This document shows, piece after piece, positions 1 to 8,013 of a stretch of DNA of 64,000 bases. Source of the stretch: Bacteroidota bacterium (lineage in GTDB: Bacteria; Bacteroidota; Bacteroidia; Chitinophagales; Chitinophagaceae); assembly GCA_023387985.1 (NCBI GenBank), contig JAEWHC010000009.1, positions 1,375,924 through 1,439,923 of the forward strand, in the 5' to 3' direction. Position 1 is the first letter of the stretch, and each line of letters begins with the position of its first letter. The notes below the pieces were generated by a model. That model searched no databases, was not told where the DNA came from, and saw only the letters and a list, made by a program, of their open reading frames with translations. A program made the position numbers and the translations under genes.

Positions 1-60
1 AAGCAACGACTCTCAAGCAATTAAATCAATAATCCATGTCTTGTGTTCGGCGATAAAAGC

Positions 61-91
61 AAAAAAAATCAGCCTATAGAAATAGGCTGAT
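61..91 (-). terminator. Rho-independent terminator of the coiled-coil gene
   Basis: A perfect 10-bp stem (ATCAGCCTAT at 68-77 with ATAGGCTGAT at 82-91, loop AGAA) is followed on the minus strand by a run of eight T (61-68). It lies about 37 bp past the stop codon of the minus-strand gene that ends at 128. Confidence 0.85.
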
Positions 92-127
92 ACAATAAAT
101 CAAACTTCAAACGCTACTCAATATTTT

Positions 128-1117
128 TTAGCCGAATAGTCCGCCTTTCTTTAACGTACGAACACCTTCGCCAATTTTAAATCCGTTGTGATAAATTTCT
201 ATTTTGTAATCTCCGGTCTGGAATCCGTTGTCACTTCTCCAGTCAAAACTCACTGGTGTCCTCCTGTTAACTTCGTAAGGTACCGTAATTTTCGCAGCAA
301 TTGGTTTTTCACCATCTTCACGCGTCGTGAGGTAGTTGCTGGTTGAAATAGCCGTTCCATCCGGTGCGGTTACCATAACATAGATCTCTTTGTCTCCTGA
401 TTTTGCCAAACGGTTGGGGTCCAGGTCAAAAGCGATGCGTAGCTTATCAGCGCGCTTTGCTGTAGTTGTTGATTTTTCTTTGCCGCTGTTCTTTTCGTTG
501 ATTGCTGCAATGGAAATGTTTGATGCATGCAGGGTGCTTCCCACATCAGCTGTTTCATCGAGTGAACGCTGAATTTCGGTTTTCTCGGTGCGAACGGTCT
601 GAAGATCGGTCTCCAAAACCTGTTTTTCAGTTGAAATCCTTTGATTATCAACCAACAATTGTTCGTTTTCCCCTTCCAGCCTTTCCACATCTGCCGCCAG
701 GGTTTCAATCCGGCTGTTCAGCTGTTTGATCATGGTACGGGCACGGGCCAAATCTGCCGAAGTCGCTTTATTGTCATTAAGGATCCTACGGATCTCAGAA
801 CGAAGGTTTGCGATTTCACCGCTGCTGCTGTTGAGACTATCAGACAAATTCTGGTTTATTCCCATCATACTGTCCAGCCGGCTAAGCGAACTATTGTAAA
901 GCTCTCTCACCTGGTCTCTTTCACTGGTCACCAATGTATTTTGGCTCGTCATGGTATCCAGTTCTTTGCTGCTTTTGTTTTTGTCATAAATAAAGTAACC
1001 CCAAGTTCCCAACAATAATGCTGCCAGAATACTGTAAATGATTACTCTTGAGTCCTTACGCGAATTATTATTGTTGTATTCGCTTGAAGGTTGCGGACTG
1101 TAGGTATTTTCCTCCAT
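128..1117 (-). CDS. Membrane-anchored coiled-coil protein, function unknown
   Basis: 329-residue protein that I cannot assign to a named family. A polar Asn-rich N-terminus (1-23) is followed by one membrane segment (about 25-43), then a long heptad-like region (about 55-190) rich in Leu, Glu, Arg and Asn that should form a coiled coil. A Lys/Thr linker leads to a C-terminal beta-rich domain (about 222-329) with alternating hydrophobic residues ending in a Gly/Lys tail. With this order the C-terminal domain most likely sits outside the cytoplasm, which is an inference. It is divergent from holA across about 100 bp and ends at its own terminator, so it is probably a single-gene unit. It could be an envelope spacer or adaptor; no catalytic motif is visible. 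Confidence 0.8.
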   Translation of the reverse strand: MEENTYSPQPSSEYNNNNSRKDSRVIIYSILAALLLGTWGYFIYDKNKSSKELDTMTSQNTLVTSERDQVRELYNSSLSRLDSMMGINQNLSDSLNSSSGEIANLRSEIRRILNDNKATSADLARARTMIKQLNSRIETLAADVERLEGENEQLLVDNQRISTEKQVLETDLQTVRTEKTEIQRSLDETADVGSTLHASNISIAAINEKNSGKEKSTTTAKRADKLRIAFDLDPNRLAKSGDKEIYVMVTAPDGTAISTSNYLTTREDGEKPIAAKITVPYEVNRRTPVSFDWRSDNGFQTGDYKIEIYHNGFKIGEGVRTLKKGGLFG

Positions 1118-1221
1118 ATCTGTAAATTTTGATTAACACAGACGAACTTCGTGCCAAACTTTATTAGGGGTGTTAAAAAGTTTTTGTGTGCAAATGGTCA
1201 TCATTTGATTGCTTTGCCTTT

Positions 1222-2244
1222 ATGTCAATGGAGAAAATACTGTCTGATTGGTCCAAAGAAAAATTTGTACCCATTTATTGGCTGGATGGTGAAGAACCCT
1301 ATTTCATTGATAAGCTTGTGGAATATGCCGAAACGCGGATATTGCCGGTTTCTGAAAAAGAATTTAACCTGACTGTATACTACGGCAAAGACGTCAATTA
1401 TGCGGAAGTGGTGAATGCCTGCAGAAAGTATCCCATGTTTGGCAAAAGACAGGTAGTGATTATCAAGGAAGCGCAGTATATGCGGGATATCCTTAAACTG
1501 GAATCTTATTTTCAAAATCCTCTGGAAAGCACTATCCTGGTAGTCGCTTACAAAGGCAAAAAACTAGATAGGCGTACCAAATTTTCCAAAAGCATTGAAT
1601 CCCATGGTGTTCTATTTAATTCTGCACGCATATATGAAAGCCAGCTTCCTGTATTTATAAGCCAGTTTCTGCGGCAGACGGGGTTCCGCATCAACCATCA
1701 CGCACAAAACTTGTTGATTGCACATATTGGAAATGAACTCAGTCATCTTGAAAACGAGTTGCAAAAAGTCATCATAAACCTAAATGGCCGCAATGAAATC
1801 AATGAAGATGACATAGAAAAATACGTGGGAATCAGCAAGCAATATAATGTATTCGAATTGCAGAATGCGCTTAGTCAGCGTAACCTGTCCCGCAGCCTTG
1901 AAATCATTCAGTATTTTAAAGCAAACCCCAAAGCCCAGCCCATCCAGGCGCTGCTGCCTACACTTTATTCTTTTTTCAGCAAAGCCTATCTGGTATTTGG
2001 CGTATCGGGCAATAATGAAGCTCAGGTGGCACAACATCTGGGCTATCAATCCTCAAATCCCTATGTAAAGAATATTATAAACTGTGCCCGGAACTACCGG
2101 CAGGCCGGCATAGAAAAAACATTGCTGCTGTTGCATGAATACAACCTCAAAAGCATTGGAGTCCATTCAACCAATGTTTCAGATGCGGAATTGCTGAAAG
2201 AAATGGTGGCTAAAATGATTTTTACCGAAGAAGTGCATTCCTAA
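1222..2244 (+). CDS. holA: DNA polymerase III subunit delta
   Basis: 340-residue clamp-loader delta subunit, which opens the beta sliding clamp during replication. The N-terminus has the family pattern 'PIYWLDGEEPYFIDKLVEYAE', a degenerate nucleotide-fold domain without a working Walker A motif. It is followed by the conserved 'R(Q)VVIIKEA' strand and the C-terminal helical collar domain ('QLPVFISQFLRQTGF', 'FELQNALSQRN'). Length matches the family (about 340). I start at ATG 1222 (or 1228) because upstream codons read as unrelated Cys/Phe-rich sequence. The gene is convergent with ribF: the two stop codons overlap at 2241-2244, leaving no room for a terminator between them. Confidence 0.9.
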   Translation: MSMEKILSDWSKEKFVPIYWLDGEEPYFIDKLVEYAETRILPVSEKEFNLTVYYGKDVNYAEVVNACRKYPMFGKRQVVIIKEAQYMRDILKLESYFQNPLESTILVVAYKGKKLDRRTKFSKSIESHGVLFNSARIYESQLPVFISQFLRQTGFRINHHAQNLLIAHIGNELSHLENELQKVIINLNGRNEINEDDIEKYVGISKQYNVFELQNALSQRNLSRSLEIIQYFKANPKAQPIQALLPTLYSFFSKAYLVFGVSGNNEAQVAQHLGYQSSNPYVKNIINCARNYRQAGIEKTLLLLHEYNLKSIGVHSTNVSDAELLKEMVAKMIFTEEVHS

Positions 2245-3200
2245 ATAGTTGTTCGCACTTCAAGCAACATGCGGCTCAGTTCCTCATCTTTTTTCAATTG
2301 ATCTTTTAAAGCATCAAGCCCTGGAAATTTTTGCTCCCCCCTAAGCCGGTGGTGCAGGTAGATCCTGATACCTTGCCCATAAATTTCTTCATCAAAATCA
2401 AAGAGGTGCACTTCAATGGATTCTTTCCCGCCCTGTACGGTTGGCCTCACCCCAAAATTCAACATTCCCTTGAGCTCCCCGCGTTCATTTTTCTGATCGC
2501 CAATTAGTTGCGACATTACCGCGTAAACACCATAGCTTGGCAAAAGTTTGTCCCGGTCTTCCACCTGGATATTTGCTGTGGGATAGCCAATTGATCTGCC
2601 GAGCTTATTGCCATGAATGATTGTTCCTTCGAAAAAATAGGGGTACCCCAAAAAATCATTCGCGGCAGCAATCTGCCCGTTCAAAATGCAACTCCGTATT
2701 TTTGTAGAGCTTATGGTAATGTTATTTATGAATTTCTCGGGTATTTCATAAAGCTTGTATCCATAACCATTTTGCAATGCTTCAAGCAAAGCATAGTTGC
2801 CTTCACGGTTTCTGCCGAAATGATGGTCGTAACCAATCACAATCGCTTTTGGTTTGAAATTGGCGATCAATATCTGCTGGATGTATTCCACCGGGCTAAG
2901 CATTGCGAATTGTTCGGTAAAAGGAATAACAACCAGGTGATCAATTCCGGTATTTGCCAGCAAATCGATTTTTTCATCAAGCGTGTTCAGCATCCGGATC
3001 TGTGCATCCTGATTTCCGATCACTCTTCTTGGGTGCGGATGAAAAGTCAGAATAATGGATTCACCCTCCAGTTCTTCAGCTACCCATTTAAGTTGACCGA
3101 TGACCAGTTGATGGCCTTTATGCACGCCGTCAAAAGTGCCTATTGTGAGCACGGCATTCCGGAATTCCGGCAAGTTTTGAATATCGCGATGTACCTGCAT
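2241..3200 (-). CDS. ribF: Bifunctional riboflavin kinase / FAD synthetase
   Basis: 319 residues from the chosen ATG at 3200. It makes FMN from riboflavin and FAD from FMN in the cytoplasm. The N-terminal nucleotidyltransferase domain has TFDGVHKGH at 22-30 (HxGH adenylyl motif) and 'YDHHFGRNREG'. The C-terminal flavokinase domain has 'GNKLGRSIGYPTANI' (PTAN binds ATP/Mg), 'YGVYAV', 'NFGVRPT' and 'EVHLFDFDEEIYG'. An in-frame ATG at 3230 would add ten residues without family similarity. It is divergent from purM across 67 bp and overlaps the stop codon of holA. Confidence 0.93.
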   Translation of the reverse strand: MQVHRDIQNLPEFRNAVLTIGTFDGVHKGHQLVIGQLKWVAEELEGESIILTFHPHPRRVIGNQDAQIRMLNTLDEKIDLLANTGIDHLVVIPFTEQFAMLSPVEYIQQILIANFKPKAIVIGYDHHFGRNREGNYALLEALQNGYGYKLYEIPEKFINNITISSTKIRSCILNGQIAAANDFLGYPYFFEGTIIHGNKLGRSIGYPTANIQVEDRDKLLPSYGVYAVMSQLIGDQKNERGELKGMLNFGVRPTVQGGKESIEVHLFDFDEEIYGQGIRIYLHHRLRGEQKFPGLDALKDQLKKDEELSRMLLEVRTTI

Positions 3201-3255
3201 GATCAGCAAATTTCCACATGCCATTCTCAAATTCCAAATCTTGATCTGTCCAACT

Positions 3256-3263
3256 TAAATTTG
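3256..3263 (+). promoter_or_regulatory. Bacteroidota -7 promoter box for purM
   Basis: TAAATTTG matches the Bacteroidota sigma-A -7 consensus TAnnTTTG exactly. It ends only four bases before the purM ATG at 3268, so the predicted transcript would be leaderless or nearly so. No clear TTTG -33 element is seen at the usual spacing. Confidence 0.45.
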
Positions 3264-3267
3264 TGGC

Positions 3268-4437
3268 ATGTCGTTATATGCCAAAAGGGGGGTATCCGCC
3301 CAAAAAGAAGAAGTACACGCAGCCACAGCAAGGCTGGATGCAGGAATATTCCCAAAAGCATTTTGTAAAATTTACCCGGATATAATGGGCGGCCATGAAG
3401 ATTGGGTGAATGTAATGCATGCAGACGGAGCCGGAACTAAAAGTATTTTGGCTTATTTGTACTGGAAGGAAACCGGCGATCTGTCGGTATGGCGTGGAAT
3501 TGCACAGGATGCCGTTGTAATGAATCTGGATGATCTGCTTTGTGTGGGCATTTATGACAATATCATTTTTAATTCCACCATCGATCGCAATAAAATGTTG
3601 ATACCCGGTGAAGTGATCAAAGAGATTGTAGAAGGGAACCAGGAATTGTTTGAGATGTTGAAGGGTTATGGCATTGGAATAACATATATGGGAGGAGAAA
3701 CGGCCGATGTAGGAGATGTGGTACGTACCATAGCGGTCAATGGCACTATGGCTGTGCGTTGGCCAAAAAACCGGATTATCAGTAACGACAAAATTTCCGA
3801 CGGCAATGTGATCGTGGGTTTGGCCGGCTTCGGTCAAACGAATTATGAAAATGCATACAATTCGGGCATCGGCAGCAATGGCCTGACGAGTGCCAGGCAT
3901 GATGTGTTGTCGAAATATTATTTAGATAATTTTCCCGAGGCCTCAGATCCCGGTATAGATGAAGCTGTTGCTTACTCCGGTAAACACCGGTTAACAGATC
4001 CTTCTGCTGTGCGAGGCGTGGATATTGGTCATTTGCTGTTAAGCCCTACCCGAACCTTCGCGCCGGTAATGCGCGAATTGCTTCAGGAGCATTTTGATAA
4101 AATCAAAGGCCTGGTACATTGCAGTGGAGGTGGACAGACCAAATGCCTGAAATTCATTCCCGATAATATCAAAATCGTTAAAGATAATTTATGGGATATT
4201 CCGCCGTTGTTCAGGCTGATTAAAGAGTTGAGTGGCGCGGACTGGAGAGAGATGTGCCAGGTATTTAACCTGGGTTCGCGTCTTGAAATTTATTGTGCAT
4301 CCGAAGATGCCCCTTGTATAATGGATACTGCATTACAATATGGAGTAGACGCCAGGGTAATCGGCAGGCTTGAAAAGGCAACCGGGCAGGAGCTGACCAT
4401 TCACATTGGGGAAGAAACCGTTACCTTTGGATCTTAA
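3268..4437 (+). CDS. purM: Phosphoribosylformylglycinamidine cyclo-ligase (AIR synthetase)
   Basis: 389-residue enzyme of de novo purine synthesis: ATP-dependent closure of FGAM to AIR. The N-terminus 'LYAKRGVSAQKEEVHAA', the 'MHADGAGTKSILAYLYWKETG' block, 'MNLDDLLCVG', 'GGETADVGDVVRT' and 'SNGLTSARHDV' are the motifs of the Bacteroidota PurM type, longer and more divergent than the E. coli enzyme. The 'D-GAGTKS' and 'GGETAD' segments belong to the PurM/ThiL/HypE ATP-binding fold. The start at ATG 3268 fits this family. It is followed 39 bp later by the FtsE-type ATPase gene on the same strand, possibly co-transcribed. Confidence 0.92.
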   Translation: MSLYAKRGVSAQKEEVHAATARLDAGIFPKAFCKIYPDIMGGHEDWVNVMHADGAGTKSILAYLYWKETGDLSVWRGIAQDAVVMNLDDLLCVGIYDNIIFNSTIDRNKMLIPGEVIKEIVEGNQELFEMLKGYGIGITYMGGETADVGDVVRTIAVNGTMAVRWPKNRIISNDKISDGNVIVGLAGFGQTNYENAYNSGIGSNGLTSARHDVLSKYYLDNFPEASDPGIDEAVAYSGKHRLTDPSAVRGVDIGHLLLSPTRTFAPVMRELLQEHFDKIKGLVHCSGGGQTKCLKFIPDNIKIVKDNLWDIPPLFRLIKELSGADWREMCQVFNLGSRLEIYCASEDAPCIMDTALQYGVDARVIGRLEKATGQELTIHIGEETVTFGS

Positions 4438-4476
4438 TGCTAATTAATCCATCGCAACTCAAAAATATATTGCTGC

Positions 4477-5172
4477 ATGATTCCGGAACTGGTTGTAGAA
4501 CTGAAAAACGCGAACATTTATCAAGGGACATCACTCATTTTAGGAAATGTAAATCTGGAAGTAAACCGGGGCGAATTTGTTTACCTTGTTGGCAAAACAG
4601 GTACAGGTAAATCATCATTGCTCAAAACCCTTTATGGTGAATTGCCACTCAAAGAAGGAGAGGGCATTGTGGTAGGCCATGATCTGCCATCGCTTACATG
4701 GAAAACCATTCCATACCTGCGCCGTGATATGGGCGTTGTATTCCAGGATTTTCAATTGCTCACCGATCGGAATGTGTATGATAACCTGAAGTTTGTAATG
4801 AAAGCTACCGGTTGGACTGACGAGGCAAAAATTGAAGCAAAAATATCTGATGTACTTGAAAAGGTGGGATTGAAGAGTAAAGGATTCAAAATGCCTTTTG
4901 AAATGAGCGGAGGAGAGCAGCAACGGGTGGGAATAGCCCGTGCCCTGTTAAATTCTCCCAAGCTGTTGCTTGCCGACGAACCAACCGGAAATCTTGATCC
5001 CGAAACCAGCAATGAGATAATGCATTTGTTACGCAGCATTGCAAAAGATTATGGCATGGCCATTATGATGGCTACACATGATTACATTGTCATTAGTAAA
5101 TATCCTGCCCGAATTATCACTACTGAGGGCGGGCGTATCCACGACAGTGCCGCCGCAACCCATACTCACTGA
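4477..5172 (+). CDS. ftsE: FtsE-type ABC transporter ATP-binding protein
   Basis: 231-residue ABC ATPase. Walker A GKTGTGKSS at 39-47, Q-loop Gln 90, signature MSGGEQQR at 143-150, Walker B LLLADEP at 163-169 followed by T-G-N-L-D, and the switch His in 'MMATHD'. The short single-domain form with 'FVYLVGKTGTGKSSLLKTLYGE' and 'RRDMGVVFQDFQLL' is typical of FtsE, which with FtsX controls cell-wall hydrolases at the septum. No ftsX gene is seen here, so the partner must lie elsewhere. A LolD-type ATPase is the main alternative. Its TGA stop (5170-5172) directly abuts the stop of the convergent glycosyltransferase gene. Confidence 0.85.
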   Translation: MIPELVVELKNANIYQGTSLILGNVNLEVNRGEFVYLVGKTGTGKSSLLKTLYGELPLKEGEGIVVGHDLPSLTWKTIPYLRRDMGVVFQDFQLLTDRNVYDNLKFVMKATGWTDEAKIEAKISDVLEKVGLKSKGFKMPFEMSGGEQQRVGIARALLNSPKLLLADEPTGNLDPETSNEIMHLLRSIAKDYGMAIMMATHDYIVISKYPARIITTEGGRIHDSAAATHTH

Positions 5173-6309
5173 TCAGGCCGGCCAGATCGAACGAATAAGG
5201 AATTGGGCATTCCGGTCATTGTCAAAAAGGGATGTAAGCACGTGTTCACGGTGGGAATAAGTTTCTTCCGGAACCTCCCTGTCCATATGGTTGCGGATAT
5301 GATTGATAAATTCTTCAGGATCTTCAGCCAAAAGACAACAGCTTTGCAAGTCATCACCATCCGCACCTGCTTTGTTTACAATGCAAAAACGACCAAAGTA
5401 CAATGCTTCGATCAGCTTAAGTTTTATCCCAGTCTTGTTGAAAGAAGGCAGTAAATGGATCTGTGCGTTTACCAACAGCTGTTCCATTTCCGAAGCGGCA
5501 GGATTGGCAATTATTCGGATATTAGAAGCCATTTCAGCAAGTCCCACCAATTCAGAAGCTGGGTTTTTTCCTGCAAATAAAAAATGTACACCCGGCAACG
5601 CGGATGCTACATGTTTTACCAGCCAACGAACGGCGTAAACATTTTCCGGTACAGAAAGATTTCCGTGGTATAAACAATAGTTGCCTTTACCATTGTGGCG
5701 GTATACACGTTGTTCTTTTAAAAAGAGCGGAAGGTGGACGATGTTTGAATACCCAAGTATTGTTTGGAAATATTTCAGGTCGTTTTCACCAATCGCATAA
5801 AATTTACCGCGGTTGACAAGCATCTTTTCATATTTCTTCAGCCAATCGGCCTCTTTGCGGTAATAAGTTTTTCTGAGCCAGTCTTTTTCAAAACCGGCAA
5901 GATGGGCATAATATATATGTTCCACGTTCATTAAGCGCACATGACATCGCTGGCTGTCAATTTCATGGTTGTACAAAAACCAGGTGCAATGTATCCCTTC
6001 CATAAAAACAGGATAATTGTCCGCATTGAGTCTCTCCGGTAATTTATGGTGCGACCGGCTCGAAACAATATAAGGAATACCATTTAGGAAAGCGGTTGGC
6101 TTAATTACCCTGGGATAATAATGTACTTCCGCACAGTATTTTTCAAGTTCAGGCTGGCGGCCACGCCCATACTCGAAGCAATGCAGGTGGATCTGGATTC
6201 CTGCCCGTTGAAGCGCATCTAATTTATAAAAAACATCAAATACCCCTCCGTAATCAACAGGGTAGGGTACATCAAAGGCCACAATATGGAGGTGTTTGTC
6301 GTCAGGCAC
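5173..6309 (-). CDS. Glycosyltransferase, GT4-like
   Basis: 378-residue GT-B type glycosyltransferase. The N-terminal half begins with a Rossmann strand and 'PYPVDYGGVFDVFYKLDAL', the acceptor-side pattern of GT4 enzymes. The C-terminal half has 'YCLYHGNLSVPENVYAVRWL', 'HFLFAGKNP' and 'IHLLPSFNKTGIKLKLIEAL', where the Gly-x-Lys-x-Lys-x-x-Glu segment corresponds to the nucleotide-sugar binding E-x7-E region. Donor and acceptor cannot be read from the sequence. Cytoplasmic, probably acting on a lipid-linked or cell-surface glycan. It lies 16 bp downstream of a second glycosyltransferase gene, forming a two-gene unit. Confidence 0.82.
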   Translation of the reverse strand: MPDDKHLHIVAFDVPYPVDYGGVFDVFYKLDALQRAGIQIHLHCFEYGRGRQPELEKYCAEVHYYPRVIKPTAFLNGIPYIVSSRSHHKLPERLNADNYPVFMEGIHCTWFLYNHEIDSQRCHVRLMNVEHIYYAHLAGFEKDWLRKTYYRKEADWLKKYEKMLVNRGKFYAIGENDLKYFQTILGYSNIVHLPLFLKEQRVYRHNGKGNYCLYHGNLSVPENVYAVRWLVKHVASALPGVHFLFAGKNPASELVGLAEMASNIRIIANPAASEMEQLLVNAQIHLLPSFNKTGIKLKLIEALYFGRFCIVNKAGADGDDLQSCCLLAEDPEEFINHIRNHMDREVPEETYSHREHVLTSLFDNDRNAQFLIRSIWPA

Positions 6310-6325
6310 GCCTCAGAAAATGGGT

Positions 6326-7486
6326 TCAGCTCAAAGGAAATACTTTTTGCCAGAATTCAATGAGCTTTTGTTTCTCATGATCCCAATTCCAGATTTCAGC
6401 GGCTTTTTTTGCGCCTTCTGAAAGCGAGTTCCAAAGTTCACTGTTGACCAACAGCTCTTTCATTCCCGATACAATTGTTGCCGGTTCCACATTATCGATC
6501 AGATGGGCCACCGCGAATTGTTTCTGCAAGGCTGCATATTCGGGGTAGTTAACACAGAGTTGGGGGATGCCGGCCTGTACATAATCAAAATAACGGTTGG
6601 CCAGTGAATTGTACTGGTTAATTCCTGTGTTTTCAAACAGGGTCAGACCTGCAAATGCCCTGCGTGTAATGGGTATAAGATCATTGGGGAGAATCTGACC
6701 AAGGAAAATAAATTTATCAGTCACTTTTGCTTCCAGAATTGCTGCCTTCAATTGCTTTATAAAATTGCCTGTACCGGCAATGACCACCGGAACATCAATT
6801 TCTTTCATAGCCTGTACCAATTGTGAAAACCCCCTGCCTTCATTTACTGCGCCCTGGTAAAGAAAAAAACGAGGTGGAAGGTCTGGGATGGATGCTGAAG
6901 AGAGTGGCCGCACATTTGCCGGCAACGGCATATTACGGATTACCCAGTAATTAACTTTATACTTAATATAGAAGATCTGGGCTATGTATTCGTTTACGGT
7001 ATATCCATTGTTGAATTGCGGAACGAGGTTATGCTGCAGCTGACTCCATATATAATGAATATGTTTTCGCCTTTTCACTTCAGTCATCTCTGTAAACAGC
7101 TCATGGGCGTCATAAACTCTTGTTAATTGAAAAATTCGGGATATTTGGAATACTGGCAGGATCGTGTCGAGGTCAATGGCACAAACAGCAACCGATTTAT
7201 TCGGCAAATTGCGCACATATTTCTTCAGCCATTGGAATAGTTTCCAATTGTACTCTGCATAAAATCGTTTCCCTTTGGTGTGCTTCAGGGGCAAGCGAAC
7301 CTGTTTATATGCAGTTATTAAAAGAGGTAGGGAATCTGGTAGCTCACGACCTACCAGCGTAACTTCATAACCGGTTTCCTGCAAAGCAGAGCAGATGCGC
7401 TGCATACGCTGATCATAATTCAGATCGTTGGTTACGGTGCAAATTACCTGCTTTGTGACGGGATTTTTCACATTGGCAAATCTCAT
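6326..7486 (-). CDS. Glycosyltransferase, GT-B fold
   Basis: 386 residues from ATG 7486. Family marks are 'VTNDLNYDQRMQRICSALQETGYEVTLVGR' at the N-terminus, 'VYDAHELFTEM' in the middle, and the C-terminal donor-binding lobe with 'FFLYQGAVNEGRGFSQLVQAM', 'VVIAGTG', 'FIFLGQILPNDL' and 'NRYFDYVQAGIPQL'. A longer frame opens at 7576, but it would run through the strong rpsO promoter at 7512-7541, so I prefer 7486. It is the first gene of a pair with the glycosyltransferase at 5173-6309 and probably serves the same glycan. Substrates unknown. Confidence 0.82.
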   Translation of the reverse strand: MRFANVKNPVTKQVICTVTNDLNYDQRMQRICSALQETGYEVTLVGRELPDSLPLLITAYKQVRLPLKHTKGKRFYAEYNWKLFQWLKKYVRNLPNKSVAVCAIDLDTILPVFQISRIFQLTRVYDAHELFTEMTEVKRRKHIHYIWSQLQHNLVPQFNNGYTVNEYIAQIFYIKYKVNYWVIRNMPLPANVRPLSSASIPDLPPRFFLYQGAVNEGRGFSQLVQAMKEIDVPVVIAGTGNFIKQLKAAILEAKVTDKFIFLGQILPNDLIPITRRAFAGLTLFENTGINQYNSLANRYFDYVQAGIPQLCVNYPEYAALQKQFAVAHLIDNVEPATIVSGMKELLVNSELWNSLSEGAKKAAEIWNWDHEKQKLIEFWQKVFPLS

Positions 7487-7511
7487 TCTTTTTGATGTAC
7501 TTGGAGAATTT

Positions 7512-7541
7512 TTTGTAATTTCAAAATTTCGATTACCTTTG
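7512..7541 (+). promoter_or_regulatory. Bacteroidota-type promoter of rpsO
   Basis: TTTG at 7512-7515 (-33 element) and TACCTTTG at 7534-7541 (-7 element, exact TAnnTTTG) are separated by 18 bp, the expected spacing for Bacteroidota sigma-A promoters. The leader to the rpsO ATG would be about 50 nt. Confidence 0.65.
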
Positions 7542-7592
7542 CAGCCCTTAAGATGTTTAATAAATAATTGGATCACAAAAACGAATAATCGG

Positions 7593-7865
7593 ATGCCCTA
7601 TTTAACTGTTGAAAAAAGAGCAGAAATTTTTAATACCTACGGTGGTTCCGCCAAAAATACGGGATCTATCGAAGGTCAGATTGCCTTGCTGACTGAGCGT
7701 ATCAGCGCTTTATCGGCACACCTCAAAGAAAACAAAAAAGACTTTAGCACCCACCGCGGCCTCATGAAAATGGTAGGACAGCGCCGGAGATTGCTTTCTT
7801 ATCTCAGCAAAAAAGACCTTCAAGGTTATCGCTCGCTGATCGAGAAATTAGGGTTACGTAAGTAA
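7593..7865 (+). CDS. rpsO: 30S ribosomal protein S15
   Basis: 90-residue S15, which binds the central domain of 16S rRNA and nucleates the small-subunit platform. Diagnostic segments are 'NTGSIEGQIALLTERISALSAHLKENKKDFSTHRGLMKMVGQRRRLLSYLSKKD', the full-length family pattern with the His-Arg-Gly-Leu rRNA contact. The start at ATG 7593 gives the usual family length (88-90 residues); the open frame extends upstream without homology. It is followed by a hairpin terminator and then pnp, the common rpsO-pnp arrangement. Confidence 0.96.
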   Translation: MPYLTVEKRAEIFNTYGGSAKNTGSIEGQIALLTERISALSAHLKENKKDFSTHRGLMKMVGQRRRLLSYLSKKDLQGYRSLIEKLGLRK

Positions 7866-7889
7866 TCGGCAATGGTGCTTTGAAGATAT

Positions 7890-7930
7890 AAATCCCCGGT
7901 TGAAGCGTTTCAATTGGGGATTTAGTTTTT
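7890..7930 (+). terminator. Probable terminator after rpsO
   Basis: AAATCCCC (7890-7897) pairs with GGGGATTT (7916-7923), with an inner TTGAA/TTCAA stem. A short T run (7926-7930) follows. It should reduce, not necessarily abolish, read-through into pnp. Confidence 0.7.
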
Positions 7931-8013
7931 AATGGCTCACACTGTTTTCTTTTTTATCACTATTTTTCGCATCCGGATCAGGATGCCTTGTCATTTTCAA
8001 AAATATATCTATT

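Noticed and set aside
2613..3368. 251-codon plus-strand frame over ribF and the start of purM
   Set aside because: It overlaps two recognised genes in other frames and has no recognisable domain.
6309..6326. Frameshift joining the two adjacent glycosyltransferase genes
   Set aside because: Each protein has a complete set of N- and C-terminal glycosyltransferase motifs, so they are two separate genes.
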